NCBI GenBank assembly: GCA_963720785.1
Contig: CAVRGQ010000004.1
Coordinates: forward strand, 434,001 to 498,000
Reading direction: 5' to 3'
Length of the DNA: 64,000 bases
Source: CAVRGQ01 sp963720785
Lineage (GTDB): Bacteria; Actinomycetota; Acidimicrobiia; IMCC26256; DASPTH01
The notes beneath the pieces were generated by a model, which was given only the letters and a program-made list of their open reading frames with translations, was not told where the DNA came from and made no database searches. Each line of letters starts with the position of its first letter. The first letter of the stretch is position 1. A program made the translations under genes and the position numbers. This document shows, one piece after another, positions 10,401-18,194 of the stretch.

Positions 10401-11063
10401 GAGGGTGACGACGCGACCCCGGCCGTCGCCGAACACCTGCACCTCGACGTGGCGGGCGCGGGTGATCAGGCGTTCGAGGAACACCGCCGGGTTGCCGAAC
10501 GCCTGCGCGCTCTGCTGCATGGCCTGGGCCACCACCGCGTGGAGGTCGTCGGGGTCGGCGCACGGCAGCATGCCGATCCCGCCCCCGCCCGCCACGCTCT
10601 TGACGAGCAGTGGGAAGCCCACAGCGCCGGCCGCGGCGACCGCGGCGTCGACGTCGGTGAACGGGGGAGTCCCGGCCGGCAGCGGCACCCCGACCGCGGC
10701 GGCCGCGCCGCGCGCCTCGTCCTTGTGGCCGAAGCGGCGGATCTGCTCGGGGGTGGGGCCGATCCAGGTGAGCCCGGCGGCGACGAAGGCCGCGGCGGCG
10801 TCGGAGTTCTCCGAGAGGAATCCATAGCCGGGATGCACCGCGTCGGCGCCGGTCGCCTCGGCGACCGCGAGGAGTTGCTCGATGCCGCGGTACCCGACAC
10901 CGGTCGCGGGGCCGATCGGCACGGCGACCGTCGCGAGGTCGCAGTGCGCGGACTCCCGGTCGACGTCGGTGTACACCGCGACCGACTCGATACCGAGCCG
11001 GTCGAGGGTGCGGATGACGCGGCACGCGATCTCGCCGCGGTTCGCGATGAGGACCCGGCGCAC
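7425..11063 (-). CDS. Urea/guanidine carboxylase (biotin-dependent; multiple frame breaks)
   Basis: The locus covers 1212 codons, the normal length of this enzyme. An N-terminal biotin carboxylase (RRVLIANRGEIACRVIRTL, ATP-loop SVAGGGGIGM, EVNTRLQVEHTVTE) is followed by KipA-like (NRIVGNADGTAGLECTGPGP) and KipI-like (GDASVLVEYGPMTLDFD) carboxyltransferase halves, a urea-carboxylase-specific region (PWCPWNIEFIRRINGL) and a C-terminal biotinyl domain with Lys in EAMKTE. It makes carboxyurea (allophanate) or carboxyguanidine from bicarbonate and ATP. About a dozen one-base breaks occur, near 10370, 9870, 9670, 9400, 9155, 8560, 8465, 8255, 7780 and 7590 among others. The start is GTG 11063, three bases after the DUF1989 stop. 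Neighbouring DUF1989 genes favour guanidine as substrate. Confidence 0.9.
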
Positions 11064-11066
11064 GCG

Positions 11067-11696
11067 TCAGCGCCTGACCAGCAGGCGCACCGGCGTGGGG
11101 TCGAACCCGTTGCACGGGTTGTTGATCTGCGGGCAGTTGGAGATCACGACGAGCACGCGCATGTGCGCCCGCAGCTCCACCGACAAGCCGGGCGCGGAGA
11201 TGCCGTCGACGATGCCGAGCGTGCCGTCGGCCTCCACCGGCACGTTCATGAACCAGTTGATGTTGCTGGTCATGTCGCGCTTGCCCATGCCGCGCCAGGA
11301 GTGCGCGAGCAGGAAGTTCTCCACGCACGCGTGCTCGTGTCGGGTGTGGAACCCGTAGCGCAGCGCGTTCGACTCCTTGCTGCACGCTCCACCGATCGTG
11401 TCGTGGTACTCGCAGTTGGTGGCGGTGATCGTCATCATCGGCCGCCCCTCGTTGGAGAGGAGCTGCGTGCCCGTGCGCAGGAAGATGTTCCCCTGCGCGG
11501 TGATGGTGTCGGGCGCGCTGTAGCGCTCGGCCGGGTCGTCGGCGTTGTAGAGGATGCAGTCGACGGCCTGGTTGCCCTCGAGGTCGACGATCTCGAGCGT
11601 GCACCCGGGCTCCACCACGTGCGCCCACGGAGCGCGCGCCTCGAGCACCTCGTCGTACAACACCGCAGTGCCGTTGCCGTTGCCGGCGGCGGTCAT
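11067..11696 (-). CDS. DUF1989 protein (urea-carboxylase-associated; CgdA/B-like carboxyguanidine deiminase subunit)
   Basis: A 209-residue DUF1989 protein in one intact frame. Conserved pieces include GNQAVDCILYNADDP, ERYSAPDTI, TNCEYHDTIGGACSKESN, RHEHACVENFL and NINWFMNVPV. The C-terminal CPQINNPCNGFDPTPVRL is typical of the member next to urea carboxylase. Pairs of such proteins have been shown to form carboxyguanidine deiminase (CgdAB), converting carboxyguanidine to allophanate; older annotation calls them urea amidolyase-associated proteins. The ATG at 11696 overlaps the stop of the upstream DUF1989 gene (ATGA), consistent with a heteromeric complex made in equal amounts. Confidence 0.88.
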   Translation of the reverse strand: MTAAGNGNGTAVLYDEVLEARAPWAHVVEPGCTLEIVDLEGNQAVDCILYNADDPAERYSAPDTITAQGNIFLRTGTQLLSNEGRPMMTITATNCEYHDTIGGACSKESNALRYGFHTRHEHACVENFLLAHSWRGMGKRDMTSNINWFMNVPVEADGTLGIVDGISAPGLSVELRAHMRVLVVISNCPQINNPCNGFDPTPVRLLVRR

Positions 11697-12560
11697 CGCC
11701 GGCCTCCGCCATCCGCAGTCAGGACGAACTCCTCGGTCTGCAGGAAGGCCCGCTCGGCCTCGGGGGTTGCCGACCACTCCGGATCGCCCCGGCCGGCCGG
11801 TTCCTCCCGCCACGCCGACGACGCGTAGCGGACCAGCGGTGTACTCGGGACGGGGATCGAGCACGTGGGGCGTGTCGGCCACCACGAACACGAGCGGCAA
11901 CTCGGCGCGCAGCTCGACGTAGGCGCCGGGCCCGCCGGCGTTGCCGCGGAAGTCGCAGGGCGCCGTCGTCGGCGACGCTGACGCCCTGGAAGAAGTTCAC
12001 GTTGGGCACGAGGTCCCGGCGATCGAGACCGTGCTTGGCCAGCGCCACCGCGAAGCGGTCGCGCGCGTTCGGGTGCGGACCGTGCACGCCACCGGAGCCG
12101 TAGCTCGCCTCGTTGGTGTGGGCGTTCGACGCTCCGCACAGCGCGTCGTGCGAACCCGAGGTGTCGGCGAGCACGGTCATCAGCACCCGGCCCATGTCGG
12201 AGAGCAGCAGTGATCCGGCACCGAGGTAGGCCTGCCACTGCACCTTGACGGTGTCGGCCACGTTGAGCCGCTCCCGCGGCTGACCCGCGTTGTACACGAG
12301 CACATTGGCGCACGCATCGCCGTCGAGGTCGGTGAGCCGCACGACCGCGCCACGGGGGAGCACCCGCGACGTGACGCCGCCCGGCGGCACCACGTCGTCC
12401 CACAGCATGCGGTCCGCGGCAACATCGGCACCGGTCCGGTCGACCACGCCATTCGCGTCGCGGGCGGGCACCGTCGGCTGGTGCGCCACCCGCCGCGCGG
12501 CCTGCGCCCGCGCGTGGTCACGGGCCGCGAAGGTGGTGCTGGTGTCGGGTTGCTCGTCCA
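11693..12560 (-). CDS. DUF1989 protein, first gene of the operon (frame broken near 11960 and 11840)
   Basis: The second DUF1989 family member, about 289 codons with an N-terminal extension. Core blocks are GGVTSRVLPRGAVVRLTDLDGD, ERLNVADTVKVQWQAYLG, GSHDALCGASNAHTNE and NVNFFQGVSV. The sequence then changes frame around 11960 and again near 11840 before ending WSATPEAERAFLQTEEFVL. The start is GTG 12560, behind AGGAG with 5-base spacing; the first residues (VDEQPDTSTT) are not conserved. It is the promoter-proximal gene of the carboxylase operon and diverges from the TetR gene over 146 bp. It is likely the partner of the next DUF1989 protein in a carboxyguanidine deiminase complex. Confidence 0.84.
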
Positions 12561-12589
12561 CTGAGCTCCTGGAAGAAGGATTCGCCGGG

Positions 12590-12613
12590 GATTTTTCGAT
12601 GCGTTGTAGAAAA
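12590..12613. promoter_or_regulatory. Candidate TetR operator in the divergent promoter region
   Basis: ATTTTTC and GAAAAT flank an 11-base spacer between the DUF1989 operon and the TetR gene. The TTTC...GAAA half-sites recur in the next regulatory entry (13503-13548) before the transporter. The position, in front of the minus-strand operon, would allow repression of it. This is inferred from the repeat pattern only. Confidence 0.4.
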
Positions 12614-12706
12614 TGCAAGGCCAATGTGGGGGACCGCGACCACTCCGGTCAAGGGGCGCGGGGTCCTGTTCACGCGGCCGTTACGAAGCCGGAGTACCGT
12701 CCCGCC

Positions 12707-13489
12707 GTGCCTCCCAAGAAGGAATCGGCCAAGAAGGAATCGGCGAAGCGCGAACTCGCCGCGGCCCCTGAGACGCCCGCCGCATCCACGCGACGCACGG
12801 GGCGTCCGCGTCGGAGCGCGCGCCCGGCCACCGGTGCCGACCCGCGCCTCGAGATCCTCGCCGTCGCGGGTCGGCTCTTCGCCGAGCGTGGCGTGTCGGG
12901 GACCACGATGGCGGAGATCGCCCGGGGCTGCGGTCTGCAGCAGCCGTCGCTGTACTACTACTTCCGCAGCAAGGGTGAGCTGCTCGACGCGATCGTCGCC
13001 GAGGCGAACCGCGCGCCGCTCGAACTGGTCGCCCGGGTGCGCGCCGCCGGCGGGACACCCGCAGTGCAGCTCTACCGTGTGATCAGGGCCGATGTGGTCG
13101 CACTGGGTGCCCTGCCGTACGACCTGAACGAGATCCACCGCCTCGCCGCGCGTGATCCCGCGGCGTTCTCCCGCTACTGGACGGAGCGCGAGCAGCTGGT
13201 CGACGAGCTCGGTGCGATCGTGGGCGAAGGGGTGCGCAAGGGTGAGCTGCGCGGCGTCGACCCCCGGCTGACCGCGTTGACGGTGATGTCGAACGACGAA
13301 GGCGCGCAGAACTGGTTGCGCGTCGCGCGTGCCGACGGGTCGCCGGTGCAGGCCGGTGCCGCAGAGCACCACGCGGTCGGCGCGTTCCTCGCCGACCTCG
13401 TCGTGCGCGGCCTCCTCGCGGCGCCGCGCGACCTCGACCGCGTGCGCCGCGCGGCCGACGCGCTCGACGCCGCCGCCGTCGTCGCCTGA
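12707..13489 (+). CDS. TetR-family transcriptional regulator
   Basis: A 260-residue regulator. After a basic, disordered N terminus (KKESAKKESAKREL) of about 45 residues comes the TetR helix-turn-helix: ILAVAGRLFAERGVSGTTM, then LQQPSLYYYFRSKGELLDAI. The C-terminal ligand domain is all alpha-helical. It starts at GTG 12707 and faces the carboxylase operon, with the ABC importer downstream in its own direction. This arrangement suggests it senses urea, guanidine or a nitrogen signal and controls both arms. I see no ykkC-type guanidine riboswitch, so protein-based control would replace the usual RNA control; that is inference. Confidence 0.86.
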   Translation: MPPKKESAKKESAKRELAAAPETPAASTRRTGRPRRSARPATGADPRLEILAVAGRLFAERGVSGTTMAEIARGCGLQQPSLYYYFRSKGELLDAIVAEANRAPLELVARVRAAGGTPAVQLYRVIRADVVALGALPYDLNEIHRLAARDPAAFSRYWTEREQLVDELGAIVGEGVRKGELRGVDPRLTALTVMSNDEGAQNWLRVARADGSPVQAGAAEHHAVGAFLADLVVRGLLAAPRDLDRVRRAADALDAAAVVA

Positions 13490-13502
13490 CGGAACCCCGT
13501 CA

Positions 13503-13548
13503 GTTTCGGGAAACCAGGGCGTGTTTCGAGCGACCTTCGACAGAAACA
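13503..13548. promoter_or_regulatory. Two GTTTC/GAAAC inverted repeats upstream of the importer
   Basis: GTTTC-GG-GAAAC is a perfect short palindrome at 13503-13514. TGTTTC at 13522-13527 pairs with GAAACA at 13543-13548 across 15 bases. Both lie in the 104-bp gap between the TetR gene and the substrate-binding protein. The same half-site type occurs in the divergent promoter at 12590-12613, so these are candidate operators for the TetR protein. Confidence 0.45.
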
Positions 13549-13593
13549 GCCCAGCCGTACGGTCGTCCTCATCCGTCGTGTCTTGGAGGACGA

Positions 13594-14652
13594 GTGAGCA
13601 CTCGAGCAGTACGCCCTGGCCACCTGCGCCGCATGATCGTGGTCGTCCTGGCCGCAGTGGCCGTGGCCACCACCGGGATGCTCGCGATGCCGACCGCGCA
13701 CGCAGCGTCGACCGACAAGGTCACCATCGGGTACAGCGCGTGGCCGGGCTGGTTCCCCCTCGCCGTCGCCGACGAGGCGGGGATCTTCGAGAAGAACGGC
13801 CTCGACGTCGACCTCAAGTACTTCGCCGACTACATCGCCTCGCTCGATGCGATGGCCGCCGGCAAGCTCGACGCCAACACGCAGACGCTCAACGACACCC
13901 TCGCCGCGGTGGCGGGCGGTTCGAAGCAGGCGATCGCCGTGGTGAACGACAACTCGGCGGGCAACGACGCGATCATCTGTGACGACTCGATCAAGACGAT
14001 CGCCGACCTGAAGGGCAAGACCATCGCCGCCGAGGAGGGCGTGGTCGACCACTTCCTCCTGCTCCAGGGTCTCGCCAAGGAAGGGCTCACGCAGGACGAC
14101 ATCGACTTCCGTGGCGTGCTCACGGCCGACGCGGCGGCGAGCTTCGAGAGCGGTCAGTTCGACTGCGTGGGTGTGTTCGCACCGTTCACCCTGCAGGCGC
14201 TGAAGCGGCCGAACTCGCATGTGTTGTTCAGCTCCAAGGAGTTCCCCGGCGCCATCCCGGACCACATCGTGGTGCCGCAGAAGATGGCGGCCAAGAACCC
14301 CAAGGTCGTCCAGAAGATCGTGAACGCCTGGTACGACACGCTCGACTACATCGCGGCGAACCCCGAGAAGGCGAACAAGATCATGGCCGACAAGGCCGAG
14401 CTCTCCGTCGCCGACTACGCCGACCTCGCCAACGGCACGAAGATCTTCACCGCCGACGAGGCGCTCGCCGCCTTCCAGCCCGGCACCGACTCCACGTCGC
14501 TGCAGTACATGGCGAAGCAGATCAACCCGTTCCTCGTGAAGTCGGGCCTCACGAAGAAGCAGGCGTCGCTCAAGAACCTGTTCGCCCCGCAGTTCACCCA
14601 GGCCTACCTGGACGCGCACTCGTCGACGACCACGACTGCGTCGTCGTCGTGA
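13594..14652 (+). CDS. NMT1/THI5-type ABC substrate-binding protein of the urea/guanidine locus
   Basis: A 352-residue exported binding protein. The signal peptide runs to about residue 38 (LRRM, a hydrophobic core VVVLAAVAVATTGMLAM, and cleavage near AHA-AS). The mature part begins DKVTIGYSAWPGWFPLAVA, the taurine/nitrate/NMT1-type periplasmic fold, and contains GKTIAAEEGVVDHFLLLQ. Proteins of this subgroup occur next to urea carboxylases, and they probably bind urea or guanidine outside the membrane. The C terminus is a Ser/Thr-rich tail. GTG 13594 follows TTGGAGGA. The permease starts 2 bases after its stop. Confidence 0.87.
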   Translation: MSTRAVRPGHLRRMIVVVLAAVAVATTGMLAMPTAHAASTDKVTIGYSAWPGWFPLAVADEAGIFEKNGLDVDLKYFADYIASLDAMAAGKLDANTQTLNDTLAAVAGGSKQAIAVVNDNSAGNDAIICDDSIKTIADLKGKTIAAEEGVVDHFLLLQGLAKEGLTQDDIDFRGVLTADAAASFESGQFDCVGVFAPFTLQALKRPNSHVLFSSKEFPGAIPDHIVVPQKMAAKNPKVVQKIVNAWYDTLDYIAANPEKANKIMADKAELSVADYADLANGTKIFTADEALAAFQPGTDSTSLQYMAKQINPFLVKSGLTKKQASLKNLFAPQFTQAYLDAHSSTTTTASSS

Positions 14653-14653
14653 C

Positions 14654-15502
14654 ATGAGCAGCACGACCGTCACGGGGGGCCGCCTGCGCACCGGGCGCAC
14701 GCGGGGCCGGGGGCGTAAGCAGCACGCGCTGTTCCGGCTCCGGGGCGAGATCCCGCTCTCGGCGCGCATCGGGCTCGCGGTGTTCGGGGTCGTGCTGCTG
14801 GTCGGTATGTGGTGGCTCGCCGCCGACGTGCTGTTCAACGAGGTGTTCCTGCCCAGCCCGATCGACACGCTCCACGGCCTCGGGACCTACTCGAGCAGCG
14901 GCGACCTCTGGGGCGACGTGCAGGCGAGCGGCCTGCGCATCCTGAAGGGCTACACGATCAGCCTCGCCATCGGCATCGGGCTCGGCATGTTCATCGGGAG
15001 CTTCCAGTCGGTGGAGGCGCTGTGGGAGTCGCCGATCGGCTTCCTCCGCTACGTGCCGGCCACCGCGCTCACGCCGCTGTTCCTCTTCTGGCTGGGCATC
15101 GACGAGGCGCCGAAGGTCGCGCTGGTCATCGCCGGCACGGTGTTCTTCAACATCGTGATGATGGCCGACGTGGCGCGCCTCGTGCCGCGGGAGATGATCA
15201 TGGCGTCGTACACGCTCGGCGCGAGCCGCACACGCGTGATGGGGCGCGTCGTGATGCCGCACTGCCTGCCCGGCATCATCGACGTCGCGCGTGTGAACCT
15301 CGCCGCCGCGTGGCCGATGTTGGTGGTGGCCGAGCTGCTCGCCGCCACCGACGGTCTCGGGTACCGGCTCACGGTGCTGCGGCGCGGCAACGCCTGGGAC
15401 CAGTTCTTCGCCGTGTTGATGGTGTTCGCCATCATCGGCATCGTCAGCGACCTGCTGTTGCGGTGGCTGCGCAACCGGGTGTCGCCGTGGGCCCGTCCGT
15501 GA
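14654..15502 (+). CDS. ABC transporter permease (SsuC/TauC type)
   Basis: A 282-residue inner-membrane protein with a short basic N-terminal tail and about six membrane spans. The EAA loop is visible as YTLGASRTRVMGRVVMPHCLPGII. It belongs to the BPD_transp_1 family used by nitrate, sulfonate and taurine importers. It forms the channel of the importer whose binding protein and ATPase flank it. The ATPase start codon overlaps its stop (GTGA at 15499-15502). Confidence 0.88.
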   Translation: MSSTTVTGGRLRTGRTRGRGRKQHALFRLRGEIPLSARIGLAVFGVVLLVGMWWLAADVLFNEVFLPSPIDTLHGLGTYSSSGDLWGDVQASGLRILKGYTISLAIGIGLGMFIGSFQSVEALWESPIGFLRYVPATALTPLFLFWLGIDEAPKVALVIAGTVFFNIVMMADVARLVPREMIMASYTLGASRTRVMGRVVMPHCLPGIIDVARVNLAAAWPMLVVAELLAATDGLGYRLTVLRRGNAWDQFFAVLMVFAIIGIVSDLLLRWLRNRVSPWARP

Positions 15503-16389
15503 ACCCGCTCGTGGCGAGTGCCGACGTCGACGACATGGACGAGCTCGTGCTCGACGACGCCGACATGGACGCCGACGCCGACGTGGACGTCGACGCACGG
15601 CCCCACGAGCACGAGGCCAGGCGTCCGCCGAAGCTCGTGGTGCGCGACCTGGTGAAGGAGTTCCCCACGCGGGGCCGCGGCCAGGGCAAGGTGCTCGCCA
15701 TCGACCACGTGAACCTCGAGGTCGCGGATCGCGAGTTCGTGTGCCTGGTCGGTTCGTCTGGGTGCGGCAAGTCCACGCTGCTCAACATCGTCGCCGGCCT
15801 CGATCTCCCCACCTCGGGCTCGGTCACCATCGACGACGAACCCGTCGTGGGCCCGGGACCCGACCGCGGGATGGTGTTCCAGACCTACAGCCTCTACCCG
15901 TGGCGCACCGTCGCCGAGAACGTCGCGTTCGGGCTCGAGTGCGTGCGGATGAAGCGGTCGCAGCGCAAGGAGCGGGTCGAGGAGTTGCTCGGCATCGTGG
16001 GCCTCACCAAGTTCGCCGACCACACCCCCGACCAACTGTCGGGTGGCATGCGCCAACGGGTGGCCATCGCCCGGGCCCTCGCCCCGGAGCCCGACGTGCT
16101 GCTCCTCGACGAGCCGTTCGGCGCGCTCGACGCGCAGACCCGCCGGGTGATGCAGGACTTCCTGCTGAAGGTGTGGCAGCGCACGCGCTCGACGGTGGTG
16201 TTCGTCACCCACGACATCCCCGAGGCGATCTACCTCGGGTCCCGCGTCGTGGTGCTCGCGTCGCACCCCGGTAGCGTCATCGCCGACATCGACGTGCCCT
16301 TCGGCGCCGGCCACGGCCCGGGCATCACGCGCGACCCGCGCTACCTCGACCTGCGCGACGAGATCGAGGACCTGCTCGGCAGCGTGTGA
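15499..16389 (+). CDS. ABC transporter ATP-binding protein (SsuB/TauB type) with acidic N-terminal extension
   Basis: A 296-residue ATPase. Walker A is GSSGCGKST, the signature LSGGMRQR, Walker B VLLLDEPFGALD and the H-loop VFVTHD. The SsuB/NrtD-type YSLYPWRTVAENVAFGLE segment is present. It powers the importer encoded just upstream. Residues about 8-32 form an unusual Asp-rich stretch (DDMDELVLDDADMDADADVD) before the normal start of the fold at about residue 43. This could be a flexible extension, or the true start may be further downstream; the GTG overlap with the permease stop supports the long form. Confidence 0.87.
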   Translation: MNPLVASADVDDMDELVLDDADMDADADVDVDARPHEHEARRPPKLVVRDLVKEFPTRGRGQGKVLAIDHVNLEVADREFVCLVGSSGCGKSTLLNIVAGLDLPTSGSVTIDDEPVVGPGPDRGMVFQTYSLYPWRTVAENVAFGLECVRMKRSQRKERVEELLGIVGLTKFADHTPDQLSGGMRQRVAIARALAPEPDVLLLDEPFGALDAQTRRVMQDFLLKVWQRTRSTVVFVTHDIPEAIYLGSRVVVLASHPGSVIADIDVPFGAGHGPGITRDPRYLDLRDEIEDLLGSV

Positions 16390-16392
16390 CCC

Positions 16393-17202
16393 ATGCGTGG
16401 CAGGATGCGCCGCATGCCGTTCATCCCGCTCCTCGATCCCCCCGGTGACCCGCAGGGCACCAGCCTCGTCTTCGCCGTGCGCGGCACGCGCGTCGTGCTC
16501 GTCGACGGTGAGCCCGCCGAAGTCGTCGAGACCGAGACCACCGGCATCTTCCTCGGCACCCTCGACGACCGGCACTGCTGGGCCGTCGACCTCGACCGGA
16601 TCGAGGACGACGACCCCGAGCGCTTCCTCGACCTCTACCGCCTGTGGGGCGCGGTCGACGAGCCCACCTGGTACGTCGCCGGCCGCGCCGTGCAGCTCGT
16701 CGAGTGGCAGCGCAACCACCAGTTCTGCGGGCGGTGCGGCACCGCGACGGTCGACGCCCCGGGCGAGCGCGCCCGGGTGTGTCCCGAGTGCAAGCTGCTC
16801 GCCTACCCACGCCTCGCACCGGCCGTGATCATGTTGTTGGAGCGCGAGGACGGCAAGGCGCTGCTCGCGCGCAACAAGAACTTCCCGGCCGGGATGTTCT
16901 CGACCCTCGCCGGGTTCGTGGAGCCGGGCGAGACGCTCGAGCAGGCGGTGCGGCGCGAGATCCTCGAAGAGGTCGGCATCACCGTGGGGAAGGTGGAGTA
17001 CCGCGGCAGCCAGCCGTGGCCGTTCCCGCACCAGCTGATGGTGGGCTTCGGCGCCTGGTACGAGTCGGGCGACGTCACGCTCGACGAGGTGGAGATCGTC
17101 GAGGCGAACTGGTTCTCGCCCGACGAGGCGCCCAGTTTCCCGCCGGGCATGTCGATCGCGGGGAAGCTCATCGACGAGTGGCGCACCCGCGTCGGCAGCT
17201 GA
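16393..17202 (+). CDS. nudC: NAD(+)/NADH diphosphatase NudC (Nudix hydrolase)
   Basis: An enzyme of 262-269 residues that splits NAD(H) into NMN(H) and AMP and can remove NAD caps from RNA. The zinc ribbon (CGRC ... CPEC) is followed by the Nudix box GFVEPGETLEQAVRREILEEVGI and then the NudC signature SQPWPFPHQLMVGF (SQPWPFPxS type). Three in-frame ATGs are possible (16393, 16405, 16414). The last gives MPFIPLLDPP and is the most family-like start. It lies 3 bases after the importer ATPase, but function suggests housekeeping rather than nitrogen uptake. Confidence 0.9.
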   Translation: MRGRMRRMPFIPLLDPPGDPQGTSLVFAVRGTRVVLVDGEPAEVVETETTGIFLGTLDDRHCWAVDLDRIEDDDPERFLDLYRLWGAVDEPTWYVAGRAVQLVEWQRNHQFCGRCGTATVDAPGERARVCPECKLLAYPRLAPAVIMLLEREDGKALLARNKNFPAGMFSTLAGFVEPGETLEQAVRREILEEVGITVGKVEYRGSQPWPFPHQLMVGFGAWYESGDVTLDEVEIVEANWFSPDEAPSFPPGMSIAGKLIDEWRTRVGS

Positions 17203-17207
17203 CCCAC

Positions 17208-17476
17208 CTGGCCGGTCGTGTCGGGCGTACGCCTCGGTGAGCATCACCGCGGTGCGGATCTCGTGGTAGCCGACCTTCCAGTCGCCCGACTTCTTCGGCC
17301 AGCGCCGGCGGCGGGTGCGACGCGGGCTCGTCGCCGGCGCCGAACGTGAACAGTCCGCCGCGGGCCTCGTCGTAGCCGCGACGCAGAGAGTGCTCGAGCC
17401 AGTAGGGGAGGATCGACGCGGCCAGTCGCTGCCGGGTCAGTCGCGCCTGTTCGGCGATGGCCGCGCGTGCGTCCAC
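17208..17476 (-). pseudogene. AGE-type epimerase-like fragment
   Basis: Between NudC and the TetR gene a minus-strand frame from GTG 17476 reads ARLTRQRLAASILPYWLEHS, then YDEARGGLFTF. After a one-base change near 17330 it continues KKSGDWKVGYHEIRTAVMLT. The first part resembles the N terminus and the last the C-terminal WK-x-x-YH segment of N-acylglucosamine 2-epimerase/cellobiose epimerase-like (alpha/alpha)6 barrels. Complete members have about 400 residues, whereas only about 90 codons lie here. It looks like a gene that lost its middle, by real deletion or by misassembly. The family assignment is tentative. Confidence 0.35.
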
Positions 17477-17489
17477 GGTGAGCGACGGG

Positions 17490-18194
17490 TCAGGCCTCGG
17501 CGGGAAGGTTGCGGGCGCCGGCGAGCACGAAGCGGCCGCGCGTGCGCATCGCGTCGGCGAGGTCGAACTTGTTGCCCCAGTTCCAGAAGTCGATGCAGCC
17601 GAGCACCAGCCACAGCAACATCGACGCGAGCAGTTCGACGTCGGCGTCGGCAGGGATCTCTCCCCGTTCGCTCGCAGTGCTGAGCACCAGCGCGAACGCG
17701 CGCTGGAAGCCGAGGCGGTCGGCGTCGTCCTCAAACGGCACGTCGCGCTGGCGGTAGTACTCGAGCAGCGACTTCGCGACGACCACGCGCGGCACCGACG
17801 TGATGCGTCGCGCCAGCGCGGTGAGCACCTCGTCGAGCGCCTCCCCCACCGGCTTGCCGCTCTCGACGATGCGGGTCGCGGTGCGGAACATCGCGTCGGA
17901 CGTGGCCCAGCCCACCTCGAGGAGGATGTCCTCCTTGTGGGCGAAGTGGAAGTAGAAGGTGCCCTTGGTGACGCCCGCGGCGCGGGCGATCTCCTCGACG
18001 GTGGTGTCCTCGATCCCCGTCTCGAAGCCGCGTTCGTTCCACAGCTTCAGCGCGGCGTTCACCAGCTCCTGGCGGGTGCGTCGCGACCGCTCCTGCCTGA
18101 GGCCGGAGCGGCGCGGGCCCCCGTTGTCGCGTGGGGCGTTCTCGCGTGTCTCGCTCTTGTCGCCGTTCGCCTTCGCTGCGGTCACGTCCGCCAC
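17490..18194 (-). CDS. TetR-family transcriptional regulator
   Basis: A 234-residue regulator with a TetR helix-turn-helix (ALKLWNERGFETGIEDTTVEEI, then AAGVTKGTFYFHFAHKEDIL). The C-terminal domain has a Trp-rich helix CIDFWNWGNKF. The start ATG 18194 overlaps the P450 stop by 13 bases. It is the last gene of the enoyl-CoA hydratase/P450/TetR operon and probably the operon's autorepressor, responding to a lipid or steroid acyl-CoA or its precursor. Confidence 0.85.
   Translation of the reverse strand: MADVTAAKANGDKSETRENAPRDNGGPRRSGLRQERSRRTRQELVNAALKLWNERGFETGIEDTTVEEIARAAGVTKGTFYFHFAHKEDILLEVGWATSDAMFRTATRIVESGKPVGEALDEVLTALARRITSVPRVVVAKSLLEYYRQRDVPFEDDADRLGFQRAFALVLSTASERGEIPADADVELLASMLLWLVLGCIDFWNWGNKFDLADAMRTRGRFVLAGARNLPAEA

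Noticed and set aside
12560..13594. Guanidine-I (ykkC) riboswitch upstream of the carboxylase operon or importer
   Set aside because: I looked for the conserved ykkC core on both strands and did not see it. A covariance-model search would be decisive.
15049..17247. A 732-codon minus-strand open frame
   Set aside because: Antisense to the importer permease, ATPase and NudC, which have clear family motifs. Only its first residues belong to the epimerase-like fragment.
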